DNA of 64,000 nucleotides. It comes from Sinonovacula constricta (Eukaryota > Mollusca > Bivalvia > Cardiida > Solecurtidae). The notes below the pieces were generated by a model. The model was not told the DNA's origin, ran no database searches, and was given only the letters and a program-made list of their open reading frames with translations. The stretch lies in contig CM017556.1 in NCBI GenBank assembly GCA_007844125.1, positions 70,804,697 through 70,868,696 on the forward strand, given 5' to 3'. The position numbers and the translations under genes are program-made. Of this stretch, positions 25,001 to 37,000 are shown piece by piece; position 1 is the stretch's first letter; each line of letters begins with the position of its first letter.

Positions 25001-28000
25001 CCACATTGATTTTTTACCATGCAGTAATGTTAGTAGATGCTTTTAAGATGACTATTGTGTGATAGTAACCTATGCTTACTAACTTCTTACTAACAATAGT
25101 ACCCCGCAGATCTAGAGTGCCTTTATAGAGTATAATTTCAATCAGGTGTGCTCTTCTTAAACTATACAGCCACAAATGAAATAACATAAGAATAATTCTA
25201 ATATTTGGGTGAATTTTTACACTGGAAAAAATTAGAGTAAAATTTTGGTGTTTGGGATAGAACTGGTTGTATAAGTACAGTGTCAGTCTTTTAGTGTTGC
25301 ACAATAAGTCTGTGTGTTGTGCAGATGAAAGTGAATGGAAAAGTTTGCATTGTTTTGTCATGTTGTTTCTCAATAACACAGTAAAGTACTGCAAATATGG
25401 CATGCTTGTATGAAGAACAATTTTCGTTTGTTTTGTCATGATGATTTTAGATCTCAGCACTGTATTATTTACATTTGTGTATGAATTTAATTTTTATAGC
25501 CATTTTCAGTGTCATATTTAGCATGGACATTTGACATTTCACACCTGCATGGATCAGGCTATTGCCACTTGTTGACACTAGTTACTATACATTTTGAGTG
25601 TCTAGGTATAGCTCATCTAGCACAGACCATGACTGTGTGCAGAGCCTGCTCACCACGCCTGCTCACCATGCCAGACTGAGGCACTGCCTGCTCACCACGC
25701 CTGCGTGAGGCACGGCCTGCTCACCAAACCTGACTCACCACGCCTGACTGAGGCAGAGCCCAGAGAAAGATCGGGGAGATGACTGCCCCACCTTTACTGC
25801 ACACTGCTTCTCATTCTTACTGCCCTATTGCACATAGATATGCCATGTGAACTGTAACCATCTCAACATGTAGACTAAACAGTCTGGAAGGTATATGCCA
25901 CCTGCATTAAGATATATCTCTCATCTATGCCATCCTGTTGCCTTTCCAGGGCCGATGCTCCTATAATGGCGCATCTCTGGGAATACGCAGTCACAGAGGA
26001 CTTTTTCGAACTGGGGTAGGCCCATGTCAGGGGTGTCATCGTGCAACATGACACATGCATGATTCATGCAAGGCTTGTGGGTGACTCCTGCATGATTCGT
26101 GCAAGGATCGTGCATATTTCATGAATGACTCATGCATGACCGGTTCATGTTCCCTCCCTGTAGTAACATGCATGGAGGGCGGTACACACAGTTACTTTAT
26201 GCCTATGGTTGGCTCTCTGTAGATCATGTGTATTCTTTTGCAATCAGAAATCTAAATTAAATTTATAGCACTGATAACATTCTTTAATTAAAGAAGAACT
26301 ACAAAAATCTTTAAAAAAAATTGGTTAGATTGCCTTCAAGACTTAATTCCCATGTATCATTTTCCAAATTTTTTAAAAAAAGAAGCATTAACTGCTTGTC
26401 AACTTTTAGATTTTGATAATAATCAAGCCATTTTGTCCAAATGGTAAATCCTTTGTGTGTAAACTAACAAATGGCACAATTTTAACTGCAATGATTATAA
26501 TCTCATTGTCAGTCTTGTGTTGCTAAAGATTATTGTTTTCTGAATAATTTCTGAGTGGAAAAGAGTGCAAATACTTAGCTACAGTGACAGTTCTGTTTAT
26601 GTTCTTTTTCCATGTTATAAGGAAGTGTACACCTAACAAGCCTCTGGCTACAGCACCAGTTTGCACTAACACAAGTTGATACTAACAAATCATAACATGC
26701 TCTTGAAAAGTGCAATACTGTAAATGACCTTAAAAAGGAATTTACCTATCAGCTGTTTAAGATTGACAGCTTCTTATACTTTAATATTTTGGTTAAGTGA
26801 AAGTATTAAATCATTTAAATGCCAATATTGTTTCAAATTATGATCATGCATATTACAAAGATAATTTACATAAACAATAGCTGGAATTGAATAAGAAATG
26901 TTCGATGATCATAATTGAAAGGGTTAGTGTGTAAAACAAAATATCCAAAACACTTTATATTCATGAACAAAGGAGAGTTTACCCAGACAAGTTATTAGTC
27001 TAACAATCTTTGTAAACATGTCATATTGGGATCCTGTAAGTTATTTTCTACATATGTGGATGAATATAATGGCAGATAGGTGTTTAAACAACATTAACTT
27101 GGTGGCATTTTGTATATGTATGCTAAGCATTCACCAATATAGAGGCACATTTTTTTTTATTCATACTTTGTTTTGGGGAATAATGAAAATAGAGATTAAG
27201 TGTAAAATAATGCTTGACAATCTCACAACAGACCCTTTAACTTTTTAAATATTTATTAAGTAACAGAATTGCTGCATGCAAGTTAGAACAATTAGATTTG
27301 TTTTGTAGTTTCACTTAGTAACTGTATATTCTTTAATTGATATGTATTGCACAAATACGTATGGTACTTGAAAATTTCAGCTAGTAATTAGGTCTAGCAA
27401 AAGTTGTCATGTAAGCTCTTTCTTGTTCTGAACTATTTAAGTTTTCTTTATTACTTAATGAAGTCCTACATTTTCTTTTATTTAAAGTAGGCTAACCTTT
27501 TACAACAAGCTTTACACTCATAATGATTGGATAAGACAGTTTCTGTTAACTGACTTAGATTTGTCTTGGGGAACACTTCCATGTCAAGAGGTCTTCAAGC
27601 TGACCTGAAACCTTCCACTGATTCTAGCCAGATATTTTTATGGGAACCTCCTCCAATAATAATACCGTAACTGGATATCACTTAATTTAAAATTTTGTCA
27701 GTATGATTTCTGCCACGAACAAAACACTGCAGAATTATAGTCTACCAGAAGACGTGTATCACAAGGCAATGATTGCCCTTGCATGTATAAACATTCTAAG
27801 GGTTGTTGTCTCTTGATAACTAGGTCACAGAGCTAGTACCGTACGAGCAATGCTAACAAAATGTACAAGAAACTAAAACATTTCCAGCCCCATATGTTAT
27901 ATTTTGTGTTGTAATTGATACTTGTTTTATGCCTGATTTTATTCTTGTTTTCTTATGCATGTTTTTGTTTATTATGTTGCAATCAATTTATTGTTTATGT

Positions 28001-31000
28001 TCTATCTCTTATGTTTTAAAGGTGGTAATGGACAGTTTACCTATGTTAAATATGTGTAGCAATATCTGACATCTGTCTGGGGTATTTGTGCATTGTTTCT
28101 GCAGAAAGATTATACTTAAGCCTAAACTTAGACAAGTTTCAACAGTATCACAATTTTATGGCAGTAAACCTCACAAAGCAACACCTAATATATTCATTCA
28201 TTCTATTTAAACTTATAAGGATAACGATTGGGATTCCTGTTAAAAATAGACATCAACATCAGAGCAGATGACATGAATGAGCTTAAGCATGAGTGTTCAT
28301 GTGATTTTCTTAGTTTAAAAATAGCTTACTGTGCAATGTGGCTCAGATAGGAAATATATTTTTGAAATGACAATTGTCACGTGAATTGTGTCATTATCGT
28401 TCACATTTCACACAGGTGTAGGACATCAATAAACAGTATTTTGTTAGTTCTATTCAAGTAACAATAATATATTTAGTTGTTTAATGAAAAGATTTTTGTT
28501 CCAAACTGTTGGTTACCACCTTTAATAATGCCAGCCAAAGCTTGCAAGGTCATTTTGTTTATGTAATGCCTTTTATATCATCTACACATCTTCAATATTC
28601 AAAAGAAAAAAATGATATACCTTCTGATTTTTACACAGAGATATTAGAAGATCGAGCTGTGTTTTAATAGGTTGCAATTTGTATACAGTGTTTGTAAGCA
28701 AACAATGTGGCATCTTTGTTGTGAAAGTCTTGAGTTTATTTTATCATGTTATAATTATACCAAATGCATTATTTTACTTCACACAATGTGGACAAAAACA
28801 AAACAGGCAAAGAAACCAATGTTTTAAGACTTGATCTAATTCATTTAAACTTTTAAGAGCTGCTCTAGGGCTCAGTGACTGGTTGGCATGGAGACAGTTT
28901 GATATGACTGGTTTGGTATGGAGACAATTTCATATGACTGGGTTGGTATGGTGACAGTTTCATATGACTGGTTTGGTATGGAGACAGTTTCATATGACTG
29001 GTTTGGTATGGAGACAGTTTCATATGAATGGGTTGGTATGGAGACAGTTTCATATGAATGGGTTGGCATGGAGACAGTTTCATATGAATGGTTTGGTATG
29101 GTGACAGTTTTGTATGACTGGGTTGGTATGGTGACAGTTTCATATGAATGGTTGGTATGGAGATAGTTCTATATGATTGGGTTGGTATGGAGACAGTTTC
29201 ATATGACTGGTTTGGTATGGAGACAGTTTCATATGAATGGGTTGGTATGGAGACAGTTTCATATGACTGGTTTGGTATGGAGACAGTTTCATATGACTGG
29301 TTTGGTATGGAGACAGTTTCATACGACTGGTTTGGTATGGAGACAGTTTCATATGAATGGGTTGGTATGGAGACAGTTTCATATGAATGGGTTGGCATGG
29401 AGACAGTTTCATATGAATGGGTTGGCATGGAGACAGTTTCATATGAATGGGTTGGCATGGAGACAGTTTCATATGAATGGTTTGGTATGGTGACAGTTTT
29501 GTATGACTGGGTTGGTATGGTGACAGTTTCATATGAATGGTTGGTATGGAGATAGTTCTATATGATTGGGTTGGTATGGAGACAGTTTCATATGACTGGT
29601 TTGGTTTGGAGACAGTTTCATATGAATGGGTTGGTATGGAGACAGTTTCATATGACTGGTTTGGTATGGAGACAGTTTCATATGACTGGTTTGGTATGGA
29701 GACAGTTTCATATGACTGGTTTGGTATGGAGACAGTTTCATATGAATGGGTTGGTATGGAGACAGTTTCATATGAATGGGTTGGCATGGAGACAGTTTCA
29801 TATGAATGGTTTGGTATGGTGACAGTTTTGTATGACTGGGTTGGTATGGTGACAGTTTCATATGAATGGTTGGTATGGAGATAGTTCTATATGATTGGGT
29901 TGGTATGGAGACAGTTTCATATGACTGGTTTGGTATGGAGACAGTTTCATATGAATGGGTTGGCATGGAGACAGTTTCATATGACTGGTTTGGTATGGTG
30001 ACAGTTTTGTATGACTGGGTTGGTATGGTGACAGTTTCATATGAATGGTTGGTATGGAGACAGTTTCATATGACTGGGTTTGTATGGATAGGTAAATGAG
30101 AAAAGGTCCTATCAAAATATTCACAGATATTTAAATTTTTATCTACCTGTAGACAAAGGCAAACAAGGTAACTGTAAATGTGACAAAAACACAGAGACGA
30201 GACATAACACACAAAAAGAAAAACCATCAGTTACCGCCTTGGAACGGTCAGTCGGCAAAAGGGCCAACTGGGGTGCTTAAACCTGGTTTGTGGAGCACTA
30301 TTTGGAGACAGTTTCACATGACTGGGTTGGTATTGAGACAGTTTCATATGACTGGGTTTATGGAGACAGTTTCATATGACTGGGTTTGTATGGAGACAGT
30401 TTCATATGACTGGGTTTGTATGGAGACAGTTTCATATGACTGGGTTTGTATGGAGACAGTTTCATATGACTGGGTTTGTATCGAGGCAGTTTCCTTTGAC
30501 TGATTTTGTAATAGGCTGTTATATATACTGGTTATGATTAGCAATCATTTGTTAATCAATGTTACATTAGGAGAGTTTTTATTTTTCTTCTTATAAGCTA
30601 GATATCTCTTAACTGCTAGAACAGGTTCATAGTTTTAATGCAAGCAGGATAGATCGAGTTCATCTGGGAGTTGGCTGATTAGTAGCTGCACTGGATATTA
30701 AGCTGTTGGTTATTAATGCATGTAGGTTACAAAAAGCTAGAAACCCCTTTATATGTCTGCAACAGGCAGTTATCTATAAGATCTTGCTGCTTCCATATTC
30801 TTATGTGACTATCTAGCCACCTGGTAAGACTTTTTTTTACCTGAAGATTACTGAAACATATTTTATACTTCTTTTTATACAGAAATGCAATCCTTTTCCT
30901 GTTTTGCTTTAACAATGTATTATACCTCCCTGCACAATCGATCCTAATTATTCCTTTTAGCATCATAGAAAATCCTTTTTTGTTTTGTCTTTGCTTTGAG

Positions 31001-34000
31001 GGATAGTATTCAAGTGACTTTGAATTGCTTTCAAAATTGTTGCTTATATGTTGCAAGATTACAGTAAGCAAATAAAGGATCATTTGTGTAAGTAAAACCA
31101 AATCTAGCCAGAATGTCCAATGGTCCATAGCCTGTCCATTCAAGTGTTCTACCTATGTTCAATTAGACTGTTCCATGGTCCATAGCCTGTCCATTCAAGG
31201 GTTCTACATATACCTGTGTCCAGTTAGACTGTTCCATGGTCCATATGGTCCATAGCCTGTTCATTTAAGGGTTCTACCTGTGTCCAATTAGACTGTTCCA
31301 TTGTCCATAGCCTGTCCTTGAAGGGTACTACATATACCTGTGTCCAGTTAGATTGTTCCATGGTCCATAGCCTGTCCAATCAAGGGGTCTACATATACCT
31401 GTGTCCAGTTGGACTGTTCCATGGTCCATAGCCTGTCCATTAAAGGTACTACATATACCTGTGTCCAGTTAGACTGTTCCATGGTCCATAGCCTGTCCAA
31501 TCAAGGGGTCTACATATACCTGTGTCCAGTTGGACTGTTCCATGGTCCATAGCCTGTCCATTAAAGGTACTACATATACCTGTGTCCAGTTAGACTGTTC
31601 CATGGTCCATAGCCTGTCCAATCAAGGGGTCTACATATACCTGTGTCCAGTTAGACTGTTCCATGGTCCATAGCCTGTCCAATCAAGGGGTCTACATATA
31701 CCTGTGTCCAGTTGGACTGTTCCATGGTCCATAGCCTGTCCATTAAAGGTACTACATATACCTGTGTCCAGTTAGACTGTTCCATGGTCCATAGCCTGTC
31801 CAATCAAGGGGTCTACATATACCTGTGTCCAGTTAGACTGTTCCATGGTCCATAGCCTGTCTAATCAAGGGGTCTACATATACCTGTGTCCAGTTAGATT
31901 GTTCCATGGTCCAAAGCCTGTCCATTAAAGGTACTACATATACCTGTGTCCAGTTAGACTGTTCCATGGTACATAGCCTGTCCAATCAAGGGGTCTACAT
32001 ATACCTGTGTCCAGTTGGACTGTTCCATGGTCCATAGCCTGTCCATTCAAGGGTACTATCTGTGTTCAGTTAGACTGTTCCATGGTCCATAGCCTGCCCA
32101 ATCAAGGGTTCTACATATACCTTTGTCCAGTTAGACTGTTCCATGGTCCATAGTCTGTCCATTGAAGGGTACTACTTATACCTGTGTTAAGTTAGACTGT
32201 TCCATTGTCCATAGCCTGTTATGTTTCTGTAGTACTAGTGATAAAACAAGCATATTTAATTCTTATTTAGATATGTGTTTACAATGTTTCTTCTTACTTG
32301 CTGCTGGTCTAAATGGGCTTCAATTGACTTCTCTAAGCTATGGTAAACAAATATTATTCTAGATATTATACAAGGAAATTATTGTTATTCCTAGTATCAG
32401 ACACTCTTTAAACTTTGTTTTTAAGAATATTTATATCAATATAGAGAAACTTGAAATTCGTATAGGAAATGTATATTTGTATAATTTCTAAATGTACAGT
32501 TTATTTGATCTTAACATGTTTCATGTGAGTAGATTCTTTCCTTTTTTTTTGTTAGTAAACACAACATATTCTTGATCAAAGAAAAATGATGGAGAATTTA
32601 TAAATTTTATTTTGCATTTTTGTTTCTGTAATATTAATATGGTTAGTGATAATGTATACATGTATTCACTTTAAGCATCATTTAAAATTTTTACTACTGA
32701 ACCTTATTAAATTCAGATTTAAACCATTCTAATCAATTCACTAAGAAAAATGATGGAGAATTTATAAATTTTATTTTGCATTTTTGTTTCTGTAATATTA
32801 ATATGGTTAGTGATAATGTATACATGTATTCACTTTAAGCATCATTTAAAATGTTTACTACTGAACCTTATAAAATTCAGATTTAAATCTTTCTAATCAA
32901 TTCACTATATGTTTAATGCTTCTTCAAATATTATGTTCTATATATGCCCCCATTTGACTACGGCCATGTGTGTTGACAGATATGCGGAGGGTGGGAACAC
33001 CAAGGGTACTCCAGAGATGACACCACCTAACCCCATACGTCTGGAGTGGGACCTCCCAGAAGAGGTAAGCTGCTGTTGCTGCTGCTGATGATGATGCTAA
33101 TAAATTTGATAAATTCAATAAAAACATCTTTTTATGAGGCTACTTAGGTAATGCACCATATCTAATTTGTGAGTCTTGCTTCATATGATATAAGTTGGGT
33201 GCAGGTATGCAGTACAGATTTATTCAGTATAGAAGAGGTCAAATGTTTGTGAGGATTTTTGACAGTCAAGGCATTTATACTGCCACTTAGTTGCCTTGAT
33301 AAGACCATGTGAACCATATAGCTAGCCCAAAGTCAAAGGACAAAGATGAGTAATGTTGTTCTTGTTCTCTGTTATTCAAAGAAACATTTAACAGAGGTGT
33401 AAATGTGTGTAAGTATAAATGTTCGTGTCTCAGCATGATGTGTTACACATCCTTTGATGTGTTTCAGTGTACAATAATATATCACATGTGTGTATTTCAA
33501 TGTACGATATACCGGACCTGGTAGCGAAATCGGTAGAGCGTCGGCTCTAGGTACGGGAGGCCCCGGGTTCGATCCCGGGCCGCGACATACCAAAGTCGTT
33601 AAAAATGGTAGTGGTATAGCTCCCTTGCTAACGCTCAAGCAAATATAAAGGTAGTTCCACGACTGGTTGGCTGGGTGTCAGGATAATGTGACTGGGTGTG
33701 GTATCATGCCAGGTGTTCACGGCATGCTATACACAGTGAAGGCAGCACTATATCTGCTTCAAGTGGACACCGTCTCCAGATAACTGAAATACTGTTGGTG
33801 GGACGATAAACCCAACAAACAAACAATGCACAATAATATACCACGTTTGTGTATTTCAATGTACGATAATATACCACGTGTGTGTGTTTCAATGTACGAT
33901 AATATACCTTTTGTGTATTTCAGTGTACGATAATATACCATGTGTGTGTATTTCAGAGTATGGTTATATGTCACGTGTGTGTTTCAGTGTACGATAATAT

Positions 34001-37000
34001 GCCATGTGTGTGTATTTTAGTGTATGATAATATACCACATATTTGTGTTTCAATGTGCGATAATATACCACATCTGTGTATTTCAGTGTATGATAATATT
34101 TCACATGTGTGTGTATTTCATTGTACGATAATATACCACATATGTGAATTTCAGTGCATTGAGGTGATCAATCAAAGCTATGAGCGGGCCCAGCAAATCT
34201 TGACAGATGTTGACCTGCACATGTTGGTCCATGACCAATTTGGCAAGGGGCTCATGAAGAAGTGCAAAACCAGCCCTGATGCATTTATCCAGATGTCTCT
34301 CCAGCTTGCCTATTTCAGGGTAACAAGACACATTCCTTAAGTTTTGTTTTCACCAATCAAAGAATTGTGAAGGGTCTTTTAGATTTACAACTCTTAGTAT
34401 GTCTGTATTTTGGTTACTGTCAGCTAAAAATGAGTTAAGGCCCTTTATCTTCGTCTTCTAATGCCAATTTTGCCTTTTCTATCAGTTGTTTTTAAAAAAC
34501 TCAAATGGATTCGATTTATATTTGGTTTATATCTATAATAATTAAGTACAAGATATAAGGTCATATTTTTATTTCTTTTACTCTGCACTTTATCTAGCAT
34601 AATTATGTCCCTTTTTTGTTCTAAAGATTATTTTTTTCTCATCAATAGCTTTGGAAAAGTCTGATATAATTCATGAACCATGTTAAAAAAGGTTTGCTGT
34701 TTAAAATATTATTCTGTGCTGCAGGATGCAGGCAAATTTGACCTGACATATGAGTCTTGTATGACAAGACTGTTCCGTGAGGGGCGCACAGAGACTGTGA
34801 GACCATGTACCCTTGAGGCCACACAGTTTGTACGTGCCATGGAAGACCCCACGAAAACTGTAAGTATCTGGAGATAGCTTGGCTCAAACAGATGTACACT
34901 GTATTGTGGGTCCAGGCTAATGTGTAGGTTGTAGTTAATGAAAGTTTGATCCATTTAATATAACATGACTGGATTGGGTGCCTGTTTTTTTATTTTATAC
35001 TGTTTATGAAAATAAATATAAATTTTAGGGCAATTGCATTATACATAAAGCCTAATTTAATTTATTATATTTGTACTTGGTATGTTTAATTATGCTTCTA
35101 AAATGATAATATCAGTACAAAAAGGAATGGAATTGAATTTTGAAATTGTTTCTAAAAAGAGCAACCATGTTTGATTCATGTTTTCATAATGTATGATAAA
35201 CATACCAGTAAGGCAAAGCTTAGCATGATGGTGTATTACTGTAATTCACATAAAAGAAACATTAACTCTTAGGCTAAGCACCAATTGTTCATGCTAAGTA
35301 AAGTTTATATTTGCATATATGCAAACCCAGCATCTACACCATGCTTGTTAGTTTTAAACAATAATTCTTGTCAACTTTTCATGTTGATGTAAAAAGTTAA
35401 CTTTGAAACTTAGAATTAGTGTAGTTAATGAACAAAATTGATCATGATGGGGTTTAACTGCATACATTTGGTCTTAGCCTAGTAGTAGTATTGTATATTT
35501 CAAGTCCAAGTGGACATTATATCGTGTATGTATCCAGGATGAAGAGAAGATCGCTGCGTTCAGGAAGGCCACAGACCGTCACCAGATGATGTATCGTGAT
35601 GCTATGACAGGGAAGGGTATTGATCGTCATCTCTTCTGTCTGTACGTTGTCTCCAAGTACCTGGAGATGGACAACCCCTTCCTGAATGAGGTTCTCAGTG
35701 AGCCCTGGAGGCTTTCCACCAGTCAGGTACAGATATCTCTCCTCATGTGGTCCTTTTCTCATGGCATTGAAGGATGGCCTATGGCTGTCAGTCCGTCTAT
35801 ATGACTGTTTGCCCTACATCATGTCTCTGTCATTATAGACATACTCTTTACATTACTTCAATCACCCTTCCAAATCTTACAGAAAAACACTTCAGTTTTA
35901 TTCTGCCCTTAACATTTGGTCAAGTGCAATAATTAACTGCTATATGCTAGTTTAGCATTTGAGTTCCAGTTGAGGTGAAGGAAGTGGGAAGGTGTGGGAA
36001 GGTCTTCTTGAACTGACCTGCTGTTTGCAGATGGTTCTACCCAGCCTTTTATCTCAGATCTTTCTCTACCAGAATAACCAGATGGATGGATGGATGGATG
36101 GATGGATGGATGGATGGATGGATGGATGGATGGATGGATGGATGGATGGATGGATGGGCGGGCGGGCGGGCGGGCGGGCGGGCGGGCGGACGGACGGGCG
36201 GACGGACGGACGGACGGACGGACGGACGGACATATCAATTTCCATGTTATTTATTGACATCATACGCCAGAAAGACATTGATTTATGTTAATACTTGATG
36301 ACTAATGTCTATAAAATCAAAATGAGCAAGTTATTTAATGAAAATGGCAAAAATGTGCAATTCTTATTACTGATTTGACAGTTCTTCCATATTTTTATCT
36401 CATGTCTATTCATTGATTTTATGGTTCATTGTTTAACTCATGCATATCAGAACAAGATTTAAATACTTGTTACACCCGACCTTGTAGCGCAATTGGTAGA
36501 GCGTCGGCGCCAGGTACGGGAGGCCCCGGGTTCGATCCCGGGCCGCGACATACCAAAGTTGTTAAAAATGGTAGTGGTATAGCTCCCTTGCTAACGCTCA
36601 AGCAAATATAAGGTTAGTTCTACGACTGGTTGGCCCGGTGTCAGGATAATGTGACTGGGTGTGGTATCATGCCAGGTGTTCACGGCGTGCTATACACAGT
36701 GAAGGCAGCACTATATCTGCTTCAAGTGGACACCGTCTCCAGATAACTGAAATACTGTTGGCGGGACGATAAACCCAATAAACAAAACATAAATACTTGT
36801 TGTTCTGACATTTAGCTTCTTTCTGATAATGTTAACAAAGCTAGTGGTTATAGACAAGGACTTACCGTCTAGCTAAACCTTGAGTTGCACAATAATATTT
36901 TAACTTGCTGTCATCTGTTGTCATAATGTTGCCATTCAACAAGACTTGGGGCCTGAATACAGAAGTTTGGATGGGAAAATATTTTATTTTGGAAATACAT

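Larger units (their letters stand above)
26016..32979 (+). other. CPT1 intron following exon 13b
   Basis: 6,964 bp, the largest CPT1 intron. After the TGCATG cluster it is AT-rich to about 28.87 kb (with a degraded SINE near 27.56 kb). It then holds a 30-bp minisatellite, a 61-bp minisatellite and a 164-bp duplication before exon 14. Confidence 0.8.

Noticed and set aside
25014..25460. Reverse-strand 148-codon frame between the alternative exons
   Set aside because: No motif; AT-rich chance frame.
28865..30124. Open frames of up to 215 codons on both strands (repeats of [10 protein letters not shown] or [10 protein letters not shown] type)
   Set aside because: 30-bp tandem repeat inside a CPT1 intron; several frames and both strands are equally open, and there is no start context or flanking exon.
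30727..31143. Reverse-strand 138-codon frame rich in Lys, Leu and Ile
   Set aside because: Looked faintly protein-like, but it runs into the 61-bp array, has no recognisable motif, and such lengths occur by chance in AT-rich DNA.
33511..33600. Functional tRNA gene
   Set aside because: Both pol III boxes are present, but the head runs into a 230-bp SINE body shared with 36472-36790, and no closed acceptor stem is seen.
33942..34319. In-frame upstream extension of CPT1 exon 15
   Set aside because: The frame is open only because of the tandem repeat, and the extension would lie in intron 14. The conserved protein starts at the acceptor at 34155.
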